6,173 bases of DNA from DATLBY01 sp035526665 (GCA_035526665.1 DATLBY010000097.1:1-6173); one strand, 5' to 3'. Positions 1-6,173 are shown, numbered from the stretch's first letter. Program-made: numbers and translations. The notes: generated by a model not told the origin, from the letters alone.

Positions 1-759
1 CCATCCAAGACGCCAGCCTGTCATGCAGTAACTTTTCGAGAAGGACTGGGCCACGATCACGGCATCCTCGCGCGCGGCCAGTTTTAGGATGCTCGGCGCG
101 GCGGCATTGCCTTCGGAGTAATTGAGACGCTCGTACACCTCGTCGGCCAGCAGCCACAGTCCGTGCTTTCGTGCGAAGTTCAGCAACTGCTGTTGCTCCT
201 CGACCGTGGCCACCCAGCCTAAAGGGTTTGAGGGAGAAGTATAGATCAGCAGGCGGGTGCGCGGCGTAACCGCGGCGTCGAGCGCGCCGAAATCGATTTC
301 GTAGCGCTCCCCTGCAAGAACGTGGGGAATCTCGCGCGGCGTTGCGTTGCACATCGAGACGATGGCGGAGCCGTTAGGCCATGCCGGGGTCAGAACGATG
401 GCCTCATCGCCGGGATCGAGCACACAGCGAATCGCCAGATGCAGAGCCTGGACGCCGGAGGCTGTCACGACAAACTCGCTCAGCGGATCGAGTGTGACGC
501 CGTGCGTCCTGCCGTAGTAGCGGGCCAGAGCGCGGCGAAGCGAGGGAAGCCCAGCATTCTCGGTGTAAAACGTGTAGCCTTCGGCCATCGCCTGACGCGC
601 CGCCGCCTTGATGTATTCCGGCGTGGGCACATTCGATTCGCCGAAGTACAGCTTGAGTACCCCGTCCATTCCCATGGCCATCTCGGCCAGCTCCCGGATG
701 CGGGAATGCGGAATCTGCAGCGCCGAGGAGGCAACGCGGGGGGCGGCCGCCGCGGACAT
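1..759 (-). CDS. Class I/II PLP-dependent aminotransferase (3' end cut by window edge)
   Basis: This frame is open from an ATG at 759 to the left edge, giving the first 253 residues of a protein usually about 380-400 long. It belongs to the fold-type I aspartate aminotransferase family, cytosolic enzymes that move an amino group between an amino acid and a 2-oxo acid. Visible active-site residues are W127 (TPAWPNG, stacks on PLP), N178 (SPSNPLG), D206 and Y209 (LADEVYERL), S239, the PLP-binding K242 (SFSKSY) and R250 (TGWRLG). YTENAG near residue 65 is the usual substrate-side loop. A Cys at residue 245 sits where Ala or Ser is common after the lysine. The ATG overlaps the purF stop codon as TAATG, which favours this start over Met27, 29 or 31 and implies coupling to purF. 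Family is certain; substrate cannot be read from the sequence, and aspartate or another amino acid is possible. Confidence 0.93.
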   Translation of the reverse strand, partial: MSAAAAPRVASSALQIPHSRIRELAEMAMGMDGVLKLYFGESNVPTPEYIKAAARQAMAEGYTFYTENAGLPSLRRALARYYGRTHGVTLDPLSEFVVTASGVQALHLAIRCVLDPGDEAIVLTPAWPNGSAIVSMCNATPREIPHVLAGERYEIDFGALDAAVTPRTRLLIYTSPSNPLGWVATVEEQQQLLNFARKHGLWLLADEVYERLNYSEGNAAAPSILKLAAREDAVIVAQSFSKSYCMTGWRLGW

Positions 760-2171
760 TACCGGTTTGCCTTGGCCGTCATCAGCTCGTTGATATGGAT
801 TAGATCGGTTGGATAATCGCCGGTGTAGCAGGCGTAACAGAAGCGCTGGTCGGTATCGCCGACGGACCGCTTCAGGCCCTCGTGCGACAGGTAGAACAGC
901 GAGTCGGCCTCGACAAACCGCCGGATCTCCTCGGTCGTGTGGTTGGCCGCGATCAGTTCGCTCTTGTTGGGCGTATCCACACCGTAATAGCAGGGCGAAA
1001 CAGTCGGCGGACAGGAGACGCGCAGGTGCACTTCCCTGGCTCCGGCGCTCCGGACCATGCGGACCAGCTTCCGGCTGGTGGTGCCGCGGACAATCGAATC
1101 GTCCACCAGGATGACGCGCTTGCCTTCCAGCAGATGACGTACCGGGTTGAGCTTCAGCTTGACGCCAAAATCACGGATCGACTGCGATGGTTCAATAAAG
1201 GTGCGGCCCACGTAGTGATTGCGGATCAGGCCGTGACGGAAAGGGATGCCGGACTCCGAGGCATAGCCGAGCGCCGCCGAAACACCGGAATCCGGGACAG
1301 GCACCACCACGTCGGCGTCGACGTGCGATTCCCGCGCCAGCGTCCGGCCCATCCGTTCGCGGGACTCCTGCACGGCGCGGCCGAAGACAATGGAATCCGG
1401 ACGCGAGAAGTAGACATGCTCAAAGACGCACTGCGCGCGTTTACCGGCGGGAGCGTAACGCTCGCGCGTGAGACCTTTTGGACCCGCGATCACCATCTCG
1501 CCCGGCTCCACATCGTTCAGGTAAGTAGCGTCGATCAAATCGAAGGCGCAGGTTTCCGAGGCGAACACGTAGGACACGCCACCGTTCGCCACGCCAAGCT
1601 GACCCATGGCGAGCGGACGGAACCCGTGCGGATCACGCGCCACAATGATCGAATCCTCGGCTAGAAACACCAGCGAAAAGGCTCCTTCCAGTTGGAGCAA
1701 GGCTTCCCGCAGGGCTCCCGCCAGGGTGCGTTCCCGTGAGCGCGCCACCAAGTGAAGCACAACTTCGGTGTCGCTCGATGCCTGGAAGATGGAGCCTTCG
1801 CGTTCCAGCTCGCGGCGTAGCTCTCCGGCGTTGGTGATGTTGCCGTTGTGTGCGACCGCTATTTTTCCCTTGTTGCACGCCACCGAAAAAGGCTGGGCGT
1901 TCCCGAGCACCGTGTCGCCCGCGGTGGAGTAGCGCGTGTGCCCGATGGCGTGGTCTCCCGGGAGCCCCGCCAGAACCTCCGGAGTGAAAATGTCGGCCAC
2001 GTGCCCCATCGCTTTATGACAGTGGATGTCCCGGGTGTCGCTCGAAGCGATGCCGGCGCTCTCCTGTCCCCGGTGCTGCAGAGCGTACAGGCCCAGGTAG
2101 GCCAGATTGGACGCTTCCGGATGTCCGTGGATCGCGAAGACCCCGCACTCCTCGTGCAGCTTATCGAACAT
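759..2171 (-). CDS. purF: Amidophosphoribosyltransferase, [4Fe-4S] type
   Basis: PurF catalyses the first committed step of de novo purine synthesis: PRPP plus glutamine gives 5-phosphoribosylamine, glutamate and pyrophosphate, in the cytosol. Numbering is from the ATG at 2171 (470 aa, normal length). An 8-residue propeptide precedes the catalytic Cys9 (HEECGVF), which should become the N-terminal nucleophile after cleavage. The N-terminal half is the Ntn glutaminase domain, with HRGQESAGI near 33-41, HTRYST near 78-83 and HNGNITN near 108-114. The C-terminal half is the phosphoribosyltransferase domain, with the PRPP loop VILVDDSIVRGTT near 353-365. Cys248, Cys394, Cys445 and Cys448 (the last two in FCYACYTG) match the four iron-sulfur ligands of the Bacillus-type enzyme, which the E. 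coli type lacks. It lies 33 bp after purL and overlaps the next gene by one base. A GTG at 2180 would add three residues but lies in the ribosome-binding site. Confidence 0.97.
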   Translation of the reverse strand: MFDKLHEECGVFAIHGHPEASNLAYLGLYALQHRGQESAGIASSDTRDIHCHKAMGHVADIFTPEVLAGLPGDHAIGHTRYSTAGDTVLGNAQPFSVACNKGKIAVAHNGNITNAGELRRELEREGSIFQASSDTEVVLHLVARSRERTLAGALREALLQLEGAFSLVFLAEDSIIVARDPHGFRPLAMGQLGVANGGVSYVFASETCAFDLIDATYLNDVEPGEMVIAGPKGLTRERYAPAGKRAQCVFEHVYFSRPDSIVFGRAVQESRERMGRTLARESHVDADVVVPVPDSGVSAALGYASESGIPFRHGLIRNHYVGRTFIEPSQSIRDFGVKLKLNPVRHLLEGKRVILVDDSIVRGTTSRKLVRMVRSAGAREVHLRVSCPPTVSPCYYGVDTPNKSELIAANHTTEEIRRFVEADSLFYLSHEGLKRSVGDTDQRFCYACYTGDYPTDLIHINELMTAKANR

Positions 2172-2176
2172 AATGG

Positions 2177-2181
2177 TCACC
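2177..2181 (-). promoter_or_regulatory. Ribosome binding site of purF (decides the start)
   Basis: On the minus strand GGTGA lies 5 nt before the ATG at 2171. The upstream in-frame GTG (2180-2178) is part of this same motif, so it is unlikely to be the start. This is read from sequence only. Confidence 0.55.
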
Positions 2182-2204
2182 GTTTGTTTGCGGGTAGATG
2201 GACA

Positions 2205-4433
2205 TCACGATTGCAGAAGCTTCTCCAGAGAACCTTCCCAGAGTTGCCGCAGGCTGTCGAGATCGCAATTGAGGAGGGAGGCTGCGCGGTTGCGGATCAC
2301 GACCTTCTCTTTCAGGGTAACACCTATTTTCAAGGCTTCTACCCCGTGTTTCCGGGCGATTTGCTCGATGCCGGCCGCGTTATCCGTGGAGATCAATATT
2401 CGCGAGGGTCCTTCGTGGAAAAGAGCGATCTCCGGGGCCAAATCGGTTGCTAAATCAATCTCCGCGCCGATCCCGTTACCAAAAGACGATTCGGCCAACG
2501 CAACTGCCAGCCCGCCATCGCTTAGGTCGTGGGCCGACTCGGCCAGGCCTCCCGCCACAATTTCACGAACCGCCGCCTGAACTCGCTTTTCATAATCCAT
2601 CCCGAGAGCGGGAGGAAGTCCCCACAGCGATTGGATGATCTGCTTGGCATATTGGGTGCCGCCAAATCGAATGCGGTCCGAGGTTCCGAGCCCACCCAGC
2701 AGGATCACACTGCGGCCCGGGTTGCGGAAGGCAATGCCGGCTGGGACGCTGGTCTTCATCAGCCCGACAATCCCAATCACCGGGGAGGGATAGATGGCGT
2801 CTCCCAGCGTTTCGTTATATAGGCTCACGTTGCCGCCTGTGATCGGGGTCTCAAAAAAAGTGCACGCCTCACCCATGCCTTCAATGGCTTCCACGAGCTG
2901 CGCCATGATTTCCGGCCGTTCCGGGTTCCCGAAATTGAGGTTGTTGGTGGCCGCCACCGGCAAGGCGCCGACGGTGGAAAGGTTACGGCAGCACTCCGCC
3001 ACAATCAATCGCGCGCCTTCGCGGGGCGAGAGCGAGCAGTAGCGGCCGTTCCCGTCCAATGACATCGCGATCGAGGTTCCCGTCTCTTTCACACGAACCA
3101 CGGCCGCGTCGCCACCCGGGCCTTCCACGGTGTTCGTCCGGACCATGTAGTCGTACTGCTCATAGATCCAGCGTTTGGAGCAAAGATCTCCGGACGATAT
3201 CAGGATTTCCAGCGCCCTCTGTGGGGTGGGCAGGTTGTCGAACGCCGGCGCCTCCATGGGAGCGGTCCGGTAGGGCGTGGTGTGCGGCCGATCGTACAGA
3301 GGAGCTTCGTTGGCCAGCGCGTGATTCGGGATCTCGGCGACGATCTGCCCGTGATCCTTTACGCACAGCTTGCCCGTGCCGGTGACTACGCCGATGGTCA
3401 CTGCATCCAGGCCCCACTTGCGGAAAACGGAGAATACCTCCTCCTCCCGGCCCTTTTCCGCCACCAGCAGCATCCGCTCCTGGGATTCGGAGAGCAGGAT
3501 CTCGTACGGGGTCATACCGGTTTCCCGCTGCGGAACGTACTGCATGTCGATCTCGACGCCTGTGCCCGCGCGGCTTCCCATTTCACAACTGGAGCTGGTC
3601 AGTCCCGCCGCTCCCATGTCCTGAATACCCACGATGGCGCCGGTTTTCATCGCTTCCAGGCAGGCTTCCAGCAGTAGCTTTTCCAGGAAGGGATCGCCGA
3701 CCTGCACATTCGGGCGCTTCTGTTTCGATTCCTCTGTGAACTCGGCCGAGGCCATCGAGGCCCCGTGAATGCCGTCGCGTCCCGTTTTCGCGCCCACATA
3801 GATGACAGGATTGCCGATGCCCTCTGCTTTCCCATAGAAGACTTCGCCCTTCTTAAATACACCCAGGGCGAACACGTTCACCAGCGGATTCCCGTTGTAA
3901 CTGGGGTCGAAGACACACTCGCCGCCCACTGTCGGAACCCCAAAGCAGTTGCCATAATGGGCGATGCCGGAGACGACGCCTTCCAGAATGCGCGCGTTGC
4001 GGGCGCCGGTTTGCGGGTTTTCGCTCTCCCGCGTTAGCGGGCCGAAGCGCAGGGCATCCATCACCGCGATAGGCCGCGCCCCCATGGTGAAAATGTCCCG
4101 CAGGATGCCGCCGACGCCGGTGGCCGCGCCCTGGAAGGGCTCAATGAAACTCGGGTGGTTGTGCGACTCGATCTTAAAGGCGATCGCGTAGCCGCCCCCG
4201 ATGTCGATGATGCCCGCGTTCTCGCCGGGTCCCTGCAACACCAGCTTGCTGCGGGTTGGCAGTTTCTTGAGATGCAGGCGCGAGCTTTTATAGGAGCAGT
4301 GCTCGCTCCACATGACGCTGAAGATGCCCAGCTCGGTCCAGGTCGGTTCACGGCCGAGCAATGAGACAATTTTGTCGTACTCGCCGGCCGTCAACTGGTG
4401 GGCGGCGATGATATCCGGAGTGATTACGCTCAT
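2205..4433 (-). CDS. purL: Phosphoribosylformylglycinamidine synthase subunit PurL (small form)
   Basis: This is the synthetase subunit of FGAM synthase, which uses ATP and ammonia from PurQ to turn FGAR into FGAM, the fourth purine step, in the cytosol. At 742 aa it has the length of the small PurL of Bacillus and Thermotoga, not the roughly 1300-residue fused enterobacterial form. Motifs in order are MWSEHCSYKSSR (41-52, with the catalytic His45), ESHNHPSF (89-96), GAATGVGGILRD (102-113), GNCFGVPTVGGE (161-172), QDMGAAGLTSSS (271-282) and LLSESQERML (313-322). In the second half come NNLNFGNPE (497-505), GGNVSLYNE (533-541) and HDLSDGGLA (635-643). The two halves are the duplicated AIRS/PurM-like domains of the family. 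Its ATG overlaps the purQ stop as ATGA, and no strong Shine-Dalgarno is seen, so translational coupling to purQ is likely. It is intact with no odd residues noticed. Confidence 0.98.
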   Translation of the reverse strand: MSVITPDIIAAHQLTAGEYDKIVSLLGREPTWTELGIFSVMWSEHCSYKSSRLHLKKLPTRSKLVLQGPGENAGIIDIGGGYAIAFKIESHNHPSFIEPFQGAATGVGGILRDIFTMGARPIAVMDALRFGPLTRESENPQTGARNARILEGVVSGIAHYGNCFGVPTVGGECVFDPSYNGNPLVNVFALGVFKKGEVFYGKAEGIGNPVIYVGAKTGRDGIHGASMASAEFTEESKQKRPNVQVGDPFLEKLLLEACLEAMKTGAIVGIQDMGAAGLTSSSCEMGSRAGTGVEIDMQYVPQRETGMTPYEILLSESQERMLLVAEKGREEEVFSVFRKWGLDAVTIGVVTGTGKLCVKDHGQIVAEIPNHALANEAPLYDRPHTTPYRTAPMEAPAFDNLPTPQRALEILISSGDLCSKRWIYEQYDYMVRTNTVEGPGGDAAVVRVKETGTSIAMSLDGNGRYCSLSPREGARLIVAECCRNLSTVGALPVAATNNLNFGNPERPEIMAQLVEAIEGMGEACTFFETPITGGNVSLYNETLGDAIYPSPVIGIVGLMKTSVPAGIAFRNPGRSVILLGGLGTSDRIRFGGTQYAKQIIQSLWGLPPALGMDYEKRVQAAVREIVAGGLAESAHDLSDGGLAVALAESSFGNGIGAEIDLATDLAPEIALFHEGPSRILISTDNAAGIEQIARKHGVEALKIGVTLKEKVVIRNRAASLLNCDLDSLRQLWEGSLEKLLQS

Positions 4434-5104
4434 TTGGAAGTGGCGGCCAGGGCGGAGACCATCGATTGCAGGATCACCAGACCATCCGTGGAGCCCATCA
4501 GCGGCTCGGTAGCGCGTTCCGGATGCGGCATCATGCCCAGCACGTTCCGCTCGCGGCTCAGGATGCCGGCGATGTCGCGCACGGAGCCATTTGGGTTCGT
4601 TTTGTAACGGAAGGCGATGCGATCCTCGGCCTCCAGCTCGTCCAGGGTCCGGTCGTCGGCGAAATAGCAGCCTTCTCCATGGGCGATCGGCAGGTTCAGC
4701 ACCTGCCCTTTAGTTGCCGCGTGGGTGAAGGGTGAATTGGTGCTTTCCGTTCGAAGTTCGATGGTTTTGCAGAGGAACTTGAGGCCCTGGTTGCGGAGCA
4801 GAGCGCCCGGGAGCAGGCCCGATTCGACCAGAATTTGAAATCCGTTGCAAATGCCGAGCACCAGCCCGCCGTCTCGCGCAAAGTTCGCGACTGCCTTCAT
4901 GACCGGAGAGAAACGTGCGATGGCTCCGCAGCGCAGATAGTCTCCGTAGGAGAAGCCGCCGGGGAGGATTACCGCGTCGATGTCACCAAGTTTGGGGGCG
5001 TCGTGCCAGATAAATTCGGTCGTCTGCCCAATGTTATGCGATACCGCGTACCAGGCATCGTGGTCGCAATTACTGCCAGGAAAGACAACTACTCCACATT
5101 TCAT
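4430..5104 (-). CDS. purQ: Phosphoribosylformylglycinamidine synthase subunit PurQ (glutaminase)
   Basis: PurQ is the class I glutamine amidotransferase subunit of FGAM synthase; it hydrolyses glutamine and passes ammonia to PurL. The 224 residues are full length. The N-terminus is the typical VVVFPGSNCDHD (5-16), followed by LPGGFSYGDYLRCGA (47-61). The nucleophile is Cys86 in GICNGFQIL (84-92), and the rest of the triad is His194 and Glu196 in MMPHPERA (191-198). It is the first gene of the visible operon and overlaps purL by 4 bases. In organisms with this split enzyme PurS bridges PurQ and PurL, and purS often lies just before purQ. Here only 76 bp separate purQ from a divergent gene, so purS is not adjacent. 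The ATG at 5104 fits the family N-terminus, although the bases before it give only a weak Shine-Dalgarno. Confidence 0.97.
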   Translation of the reverse strand: MKCGVVVFPGSNCDHDAWYAVSHNIGQTTEFIWHDAPKLGDIDAVILPGGFSYGDYLRCGAIARFSPVMKAVANFARDGGLVLGICNGFQILVESGLLPGALLRNQGLKFLCKTIELRTESTNSPFTHAATKGQVLNLPIAHGEGCYFADDRTLDELEAEDRIAFRYKTNPNGSVRDIAGILSRERNVLGMMPHPERATEPLMGSTDGLVILQSMVSALAATSK

Positions 5105-5115
5105 CGGCCAGTTTC

Positions 5116-5124
5116 ATTTTACCA
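5116..5124 (-). promoter_or_regulatory. Possible extended -10 promoter of the purQLF operon
   Basis: In the 76-bp divergent gap the minus strand reads TGGTAAAAT, a good extended -10 element (TG-n-TAAAAT, 5 of 6 to TATAAT). No convincing -35 is seen 16-18 bp upstream. Transcription would start only about 5 bases before the purQ ATG, giving a nearly leaderless message, which would fit the weak ribosome-binding site. This is inferred from motif match alone. If the operon actually begins further upstream or uses another promoter, this call is wrong. Confidence 0.3.
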
Positions 5125-5180
5125 GACAACCATCGATACCTTTGCCGCTGATAAAACTGCGTGCGGCCGCGTCTAAGGGC

Positions 5181-5633
5181 ATGGGCGTAGGATCGCAAAT
5201 TGTCTCGTCGCTGGGCGCTTATGTGAAAGCGCAGTTTCAGAACGCTATCATCCTGATCCTGCTCTATGTGGCTGGATTTGCCATTGCCGGCGTACCGTGG
5301 TGGCTCCTGACAGGGATTCTGTGCGGTCTTTTAAACCTGATTCCACAAGTTGGATCGATTCTCGCGCTCGGTTTGGCGCTCCTGCTTCAATTTCTCTTCC
5401 GGGAAGGATGGGAGCCGCTCGCCTATGCAGGCATCGTCTGGCTGGTGATCCAGGTGGTGGATGGCTTCGTGCTCTCCCCGCGCGCGGCCGGCCGCTCGGG
5501 CGTGAATCCCTTCGCGTCGATCATTCTGGTGCTGGTCGCCGGATTCTGTTTTGGACCCCTGGGAATGATTCTCGCGGTTCCGGTCGCGGCTGTGCTTCTG
5601 ATTGTGATCCGGGCCATGCGATCCGGATCTTAA
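5181..5633 (+). CDS. AI-2E/PerM-family transporter, C-terminal half only (probably 5'-truncated)
   Basis: The 150 residues from the ATG at 5181 resemble the C-terminal half of AI-2E family (PerM/YdiK-like) inner-membrane proteins, normally about 350 aa with around eight membrane helices. Recognisable parts are GAYVKAQFQNA (12-22), a Gly-rich helix ending in GVPWWLLTGILCGLLNLIPQVGS (split 37-59, with the family LIPxxG motif), VIQVVDGFVLSPRAAGRSGVNP (89-110) and FGPLGMILAVPVAAVL (124-139). About five hydrophobic segments are visible, near 22-40, 41-54, 57-73, 80-98 and 111-145. The N-terminal half is absent. The frame stays open upstream into the antisense of purQ, and the bases before 5181 (RAAASKG in translation) could still be family sequence, so the ATG may be only an internal Met. 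AAGG sits just 3 nt before the ATG, too close for a good ribosome-binding site. It may be a decaying remnant or a genuine short form; transport substrate is unknown. Confidence 0.62.
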   Translation: MGVGSQIVSSLGAYVKAQFQNAIILILLYVAGFAIAGVPWWLLTGILCGLLNLIPQVGSILALGLALLLQFLFREGWEPLAYAGIVWLVIQVVDGFVLSPRAAGRSGVNPFASIILVLVAGFCFGPLGMILAVPVAAVLLIVIRAMRSGS

Positions 5634-5664
5634 TTGAAAGAAACAGTCATCGCCGCCGTCTAAT
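5634..5664 (+). promoter_or_regulatory. Possible sigma-70-type promoter for the BON gene
   Basis: TTGAAA (5634-5639) directly follows the transporter stop codon, and TCTAAT (5659-5664) lies 19 bp downstream. Each matches the consensus hexamer at 5 of 6 bases, but the spacer is longer than the ideal 17. Transcription would begin near 5671, just ahead of the ribosome-binding site. Motif-only inference. Confidence 0.33.
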
Positions 5665-5677
5665 AGGGGAGCTCGCG

Positions 5678-5682
5678 AGGAG
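5678..5682 (+). promoter_or_regulatory. Ribosome binding site of the BON-domain gene
   Basis: AGGAG ends 3 nt before the ATG at 5686, closer than usual. A second purine-rich run, AGGGGAG (5665-5671), lies 14 nt upstream and is too far to serve this ATG well. The short spacing is unusual but no better in-frame start is seen. Confidence 0.5.
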
Positions 5683-5685
5683 CGT

Positions 5686-6027
5686 ATGAAGTTGTCGAGG
5701 GTGTGCGGCGCGCTGACGATGGGTGTATTCCTGGCCGGTTCCGTGGCTGCCGGTGCGTCCGACCGGGAACTTAAGCGCAGCATAGAGGCTGCCATTCAGA
5801 AGGATCCGTCGCTATCCACGGCGGCGCGCCGGATCAAGGTGATCAGCCAGCGCGGCAAAGTGACGTTAAGAGGGTCTGTTCCAACCGAGGCGGAACGGGA
5901 GACGATCCAGGCAAAGGCCACCGAAATAGCCGGCGCAACCAACTTGGCGAGCGAGATATCCATCAAAAGTGCGGCGGCTGGAAGTGCGCGCACGCGCTCC
6001 GGAAAATTAAGAAAGCGTAAGCCCTAG
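5686..6027 (+). CDS. Secreted or periplasmic BON-domain protein
   Basis: This 113-residue protein has a signal peptide: a basic start (MKLSR), a hydrophobic stretch about 8-22 and a likely signal peptidase I site after Ala24 (AAGA, then SD). Cys7 is not in a lipobox, so it does not look like a lipoprotein. Residues about 25-93 form a single BON domain, with an amphipathic helix (DRELKRSIEAAIQKDPSL), then IKVISQRGKVTLRGSV (50-65) carrying the conserved central glycines, a second helix and a final strand (SEISIK). BON domains are known to bind phospholipid or other surfaces in proteins such as OsmY, and are common in envelope-stress proteins. The C-terminal tail (about 97-113) is Ser/Arg/Lys-rich and probably disordered. 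The next gene starts 25 bp downstream with a strong ribosome-binding site, so the two are probably co-transcribed. Exact role is unknown. Confidence 0.88.
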   Translation: MKLSRVCGALTMGVFLAGSVAAGASDRELKRSIEAAIQKDPSLSTAARRIKVISQRGKVTLRGSVPTEAERETIQAKATEIAGATNLASEISIKSAAAGSARTRSGKLRKRKP

Positions 6028-6040
6028 ACAAGAAAGTACA

Positions 6041-6045
6041 AGGAG
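6041..6045 (+). promoter_or_regulatory. Strong ribosome binding site of the LEA-like gene
   Basis: AGGAG lies 7 nt before the ATG at 6053, in A-rich, unstructured-looking surroundings. It is the best ribosome-binding site in the window and suggests a well-expressed protein. Confidence 0.75.
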
Positions 6046-6052
6046 ATAAACC

Positions 6053-6173
6053 ATGGATCGAGACGATGTGAAAGACAAGATTGACAACGCCGCCGATAAA
6101 GCCAAGGACCTGACGGATAAAGCAGCCGACAAGAGTCAGGAGACTGCCCGCAAGACGGGTGAGTCCCTGAAAA
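6053..6173 (+). CDS. LEA-like / stress-type small charged protein (3' end cut by window edge)
   Basis: Forty codons are visible from the ATG at 6053 to the right edge. The peptide has no signal peptide or hydrophobic segment. It is dominated by Asp, Lys, Ala, Glu and Thr and should be helical or disordered and cytosolic. Residues 13-23 (AADKAKDLTDK) and 24-34 (AADKSQETARK) are two consecutive 11-residue units with the AADK start and final Lys in common, the periodicity of group 3 LEA proteins. LEA proteins are linked with desiccation and osmotic protection. A CsbD-like or YtxH-like stress protein is an alternative, since those also begin with short charged helices, and the visible part cannot separate them. 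Its place 25 bp after a BON gene suits a shared stress role, which is inference. Confidence 0.72.
   Translation, partial: MDRDDVKDKIDNAADKAKDLTDKAADKSQETARKTGESLK
6089..6154 (+). repeat. Two tandem 33-bp (11-codon) coding repeats
   Basis: The units at 6089-6121 and 6122-6154 encode AADKAKDLTDK and AADKSQETARK. They share 5 of 11 residues in register, but synonymous codons differ (GCC GCC GAT AAA against GCA GCC GAC AAG). This points to an old protein-level repeat and not a recent DNA duplication. More units may follow beyond the edge. Confidence 0.55.

Noticed and set aside
322..816. A 164-codon plus-strand open frame antisense to the aminotransferase
   Set aside because: The minus-strand aminotransferase covers this stretch with all its active-site residues. 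The plus-strand peptide is Arg/Gly-rich with no domain.
882..1664. A 260-codon plus-strand open frame antisense to purF
   Set aside because: purF is complete and strongly motif-supported on the other strand. The antisense frame has no recognisable domain and is a typical shadow in GC-rich DNA.
2172..2204. Possible regulatory element or terminator in the purL-purF gap
   Set aside because: The 33 bp hold the purF ribosome-binding site but no clear inverted repeat or T-run.
5070..5117. A 15-codon minus-strand upstream open frame (MKLADEMWSSCLSWQ) overlapping the purQ start
   Set aside because: It has no ribosome-binding site, and its ATG lies in the proposed -10 element, so it would not be transcribed from that promoter. 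The length is within chance.
4980..5180. An upstream start for the transporter-like frame at 4980
   Set aside because: The added residues up to about 5140 are antisense to the purQ N-terminus, are not hydrophobic like the family and look like chance open frame. Only the last few codons before 5181 could be family sequence.
5634..5685. Possible rho-independent terminator after the transporter-like frame
   Set aside because: The only self-complementary stretch is the short GAGCTCGCGAG region. There is no stable stem followed by a T-run.
6040..6056. Ribosome-binding region resembling the phage T7 gene 10 leader used in expression vectors
   Set aside because: AAGGAGATAAACCATGG differs by one base from the vector form and lies in normal genomic context between two related genes. 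A strong Shine-Dalgarno with an A-rich spacer explains it without vector contamination.

Overview
The window is a purine-biosynthesis block on the minus strand next to a short plus-strand cluster of envelope and stress-type genes. Base composition is GC-rich, at about 60% by eye. The gene types are small PurL plus separate PurQ, a [4Fe-4S]-type PurF with a propeptide, a BON protein, a LEA-like protein and an AI-2E-type membrane protein. Together they suggest a soil or environmental Gram-negative-type bacterium. Acidobacteriota of the Solibacter/Bryobacter kind is my best guess, but that is an impression and not proven by the sequence.

Minus strand, read from right to left: purQ (5104-4430), purL (4433-2205), purF (2171-759), then a class I/II PLP-dependent aminotransferase that starts at 759 and runs off the left edge. 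Spacing is very tight. purQ and purL share an ATGA overlap, purL and purF are 33 bp apart, and purF and the aminotransferase share a TAATG junction. This is almost certainly one transcription unit. PurF makes phosphoribosylamine, the first committed step. PurQ and PurL are the glutaminase and synthetase subunits of FGAM synthase, the fourth step. The third subunit expected with this form, PurS, is not in the window.

Plus strand, from 5181: an open frame matching only the C-terminal half of an AI-2E/PerM-type transporter (5181-5633), a secreted single-BON-domain protein (5686-6027), and the start of a charged, helical LEA-like protein with two 11-residue repeats (6053 to the right edge). The purine operon and this cluster are divergent, separated by 76 bp.

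I found no RNA gene, CRISPR array, insertion sequence or clear terminator. Most of the window is ordinary core metabolism, and I do not see a convincing new system. The points most worth checking are the half-length transporter abutting purQ, the absence of purS beside purQ, and the translationally coupled aminotransferase at the end of the purine operon.
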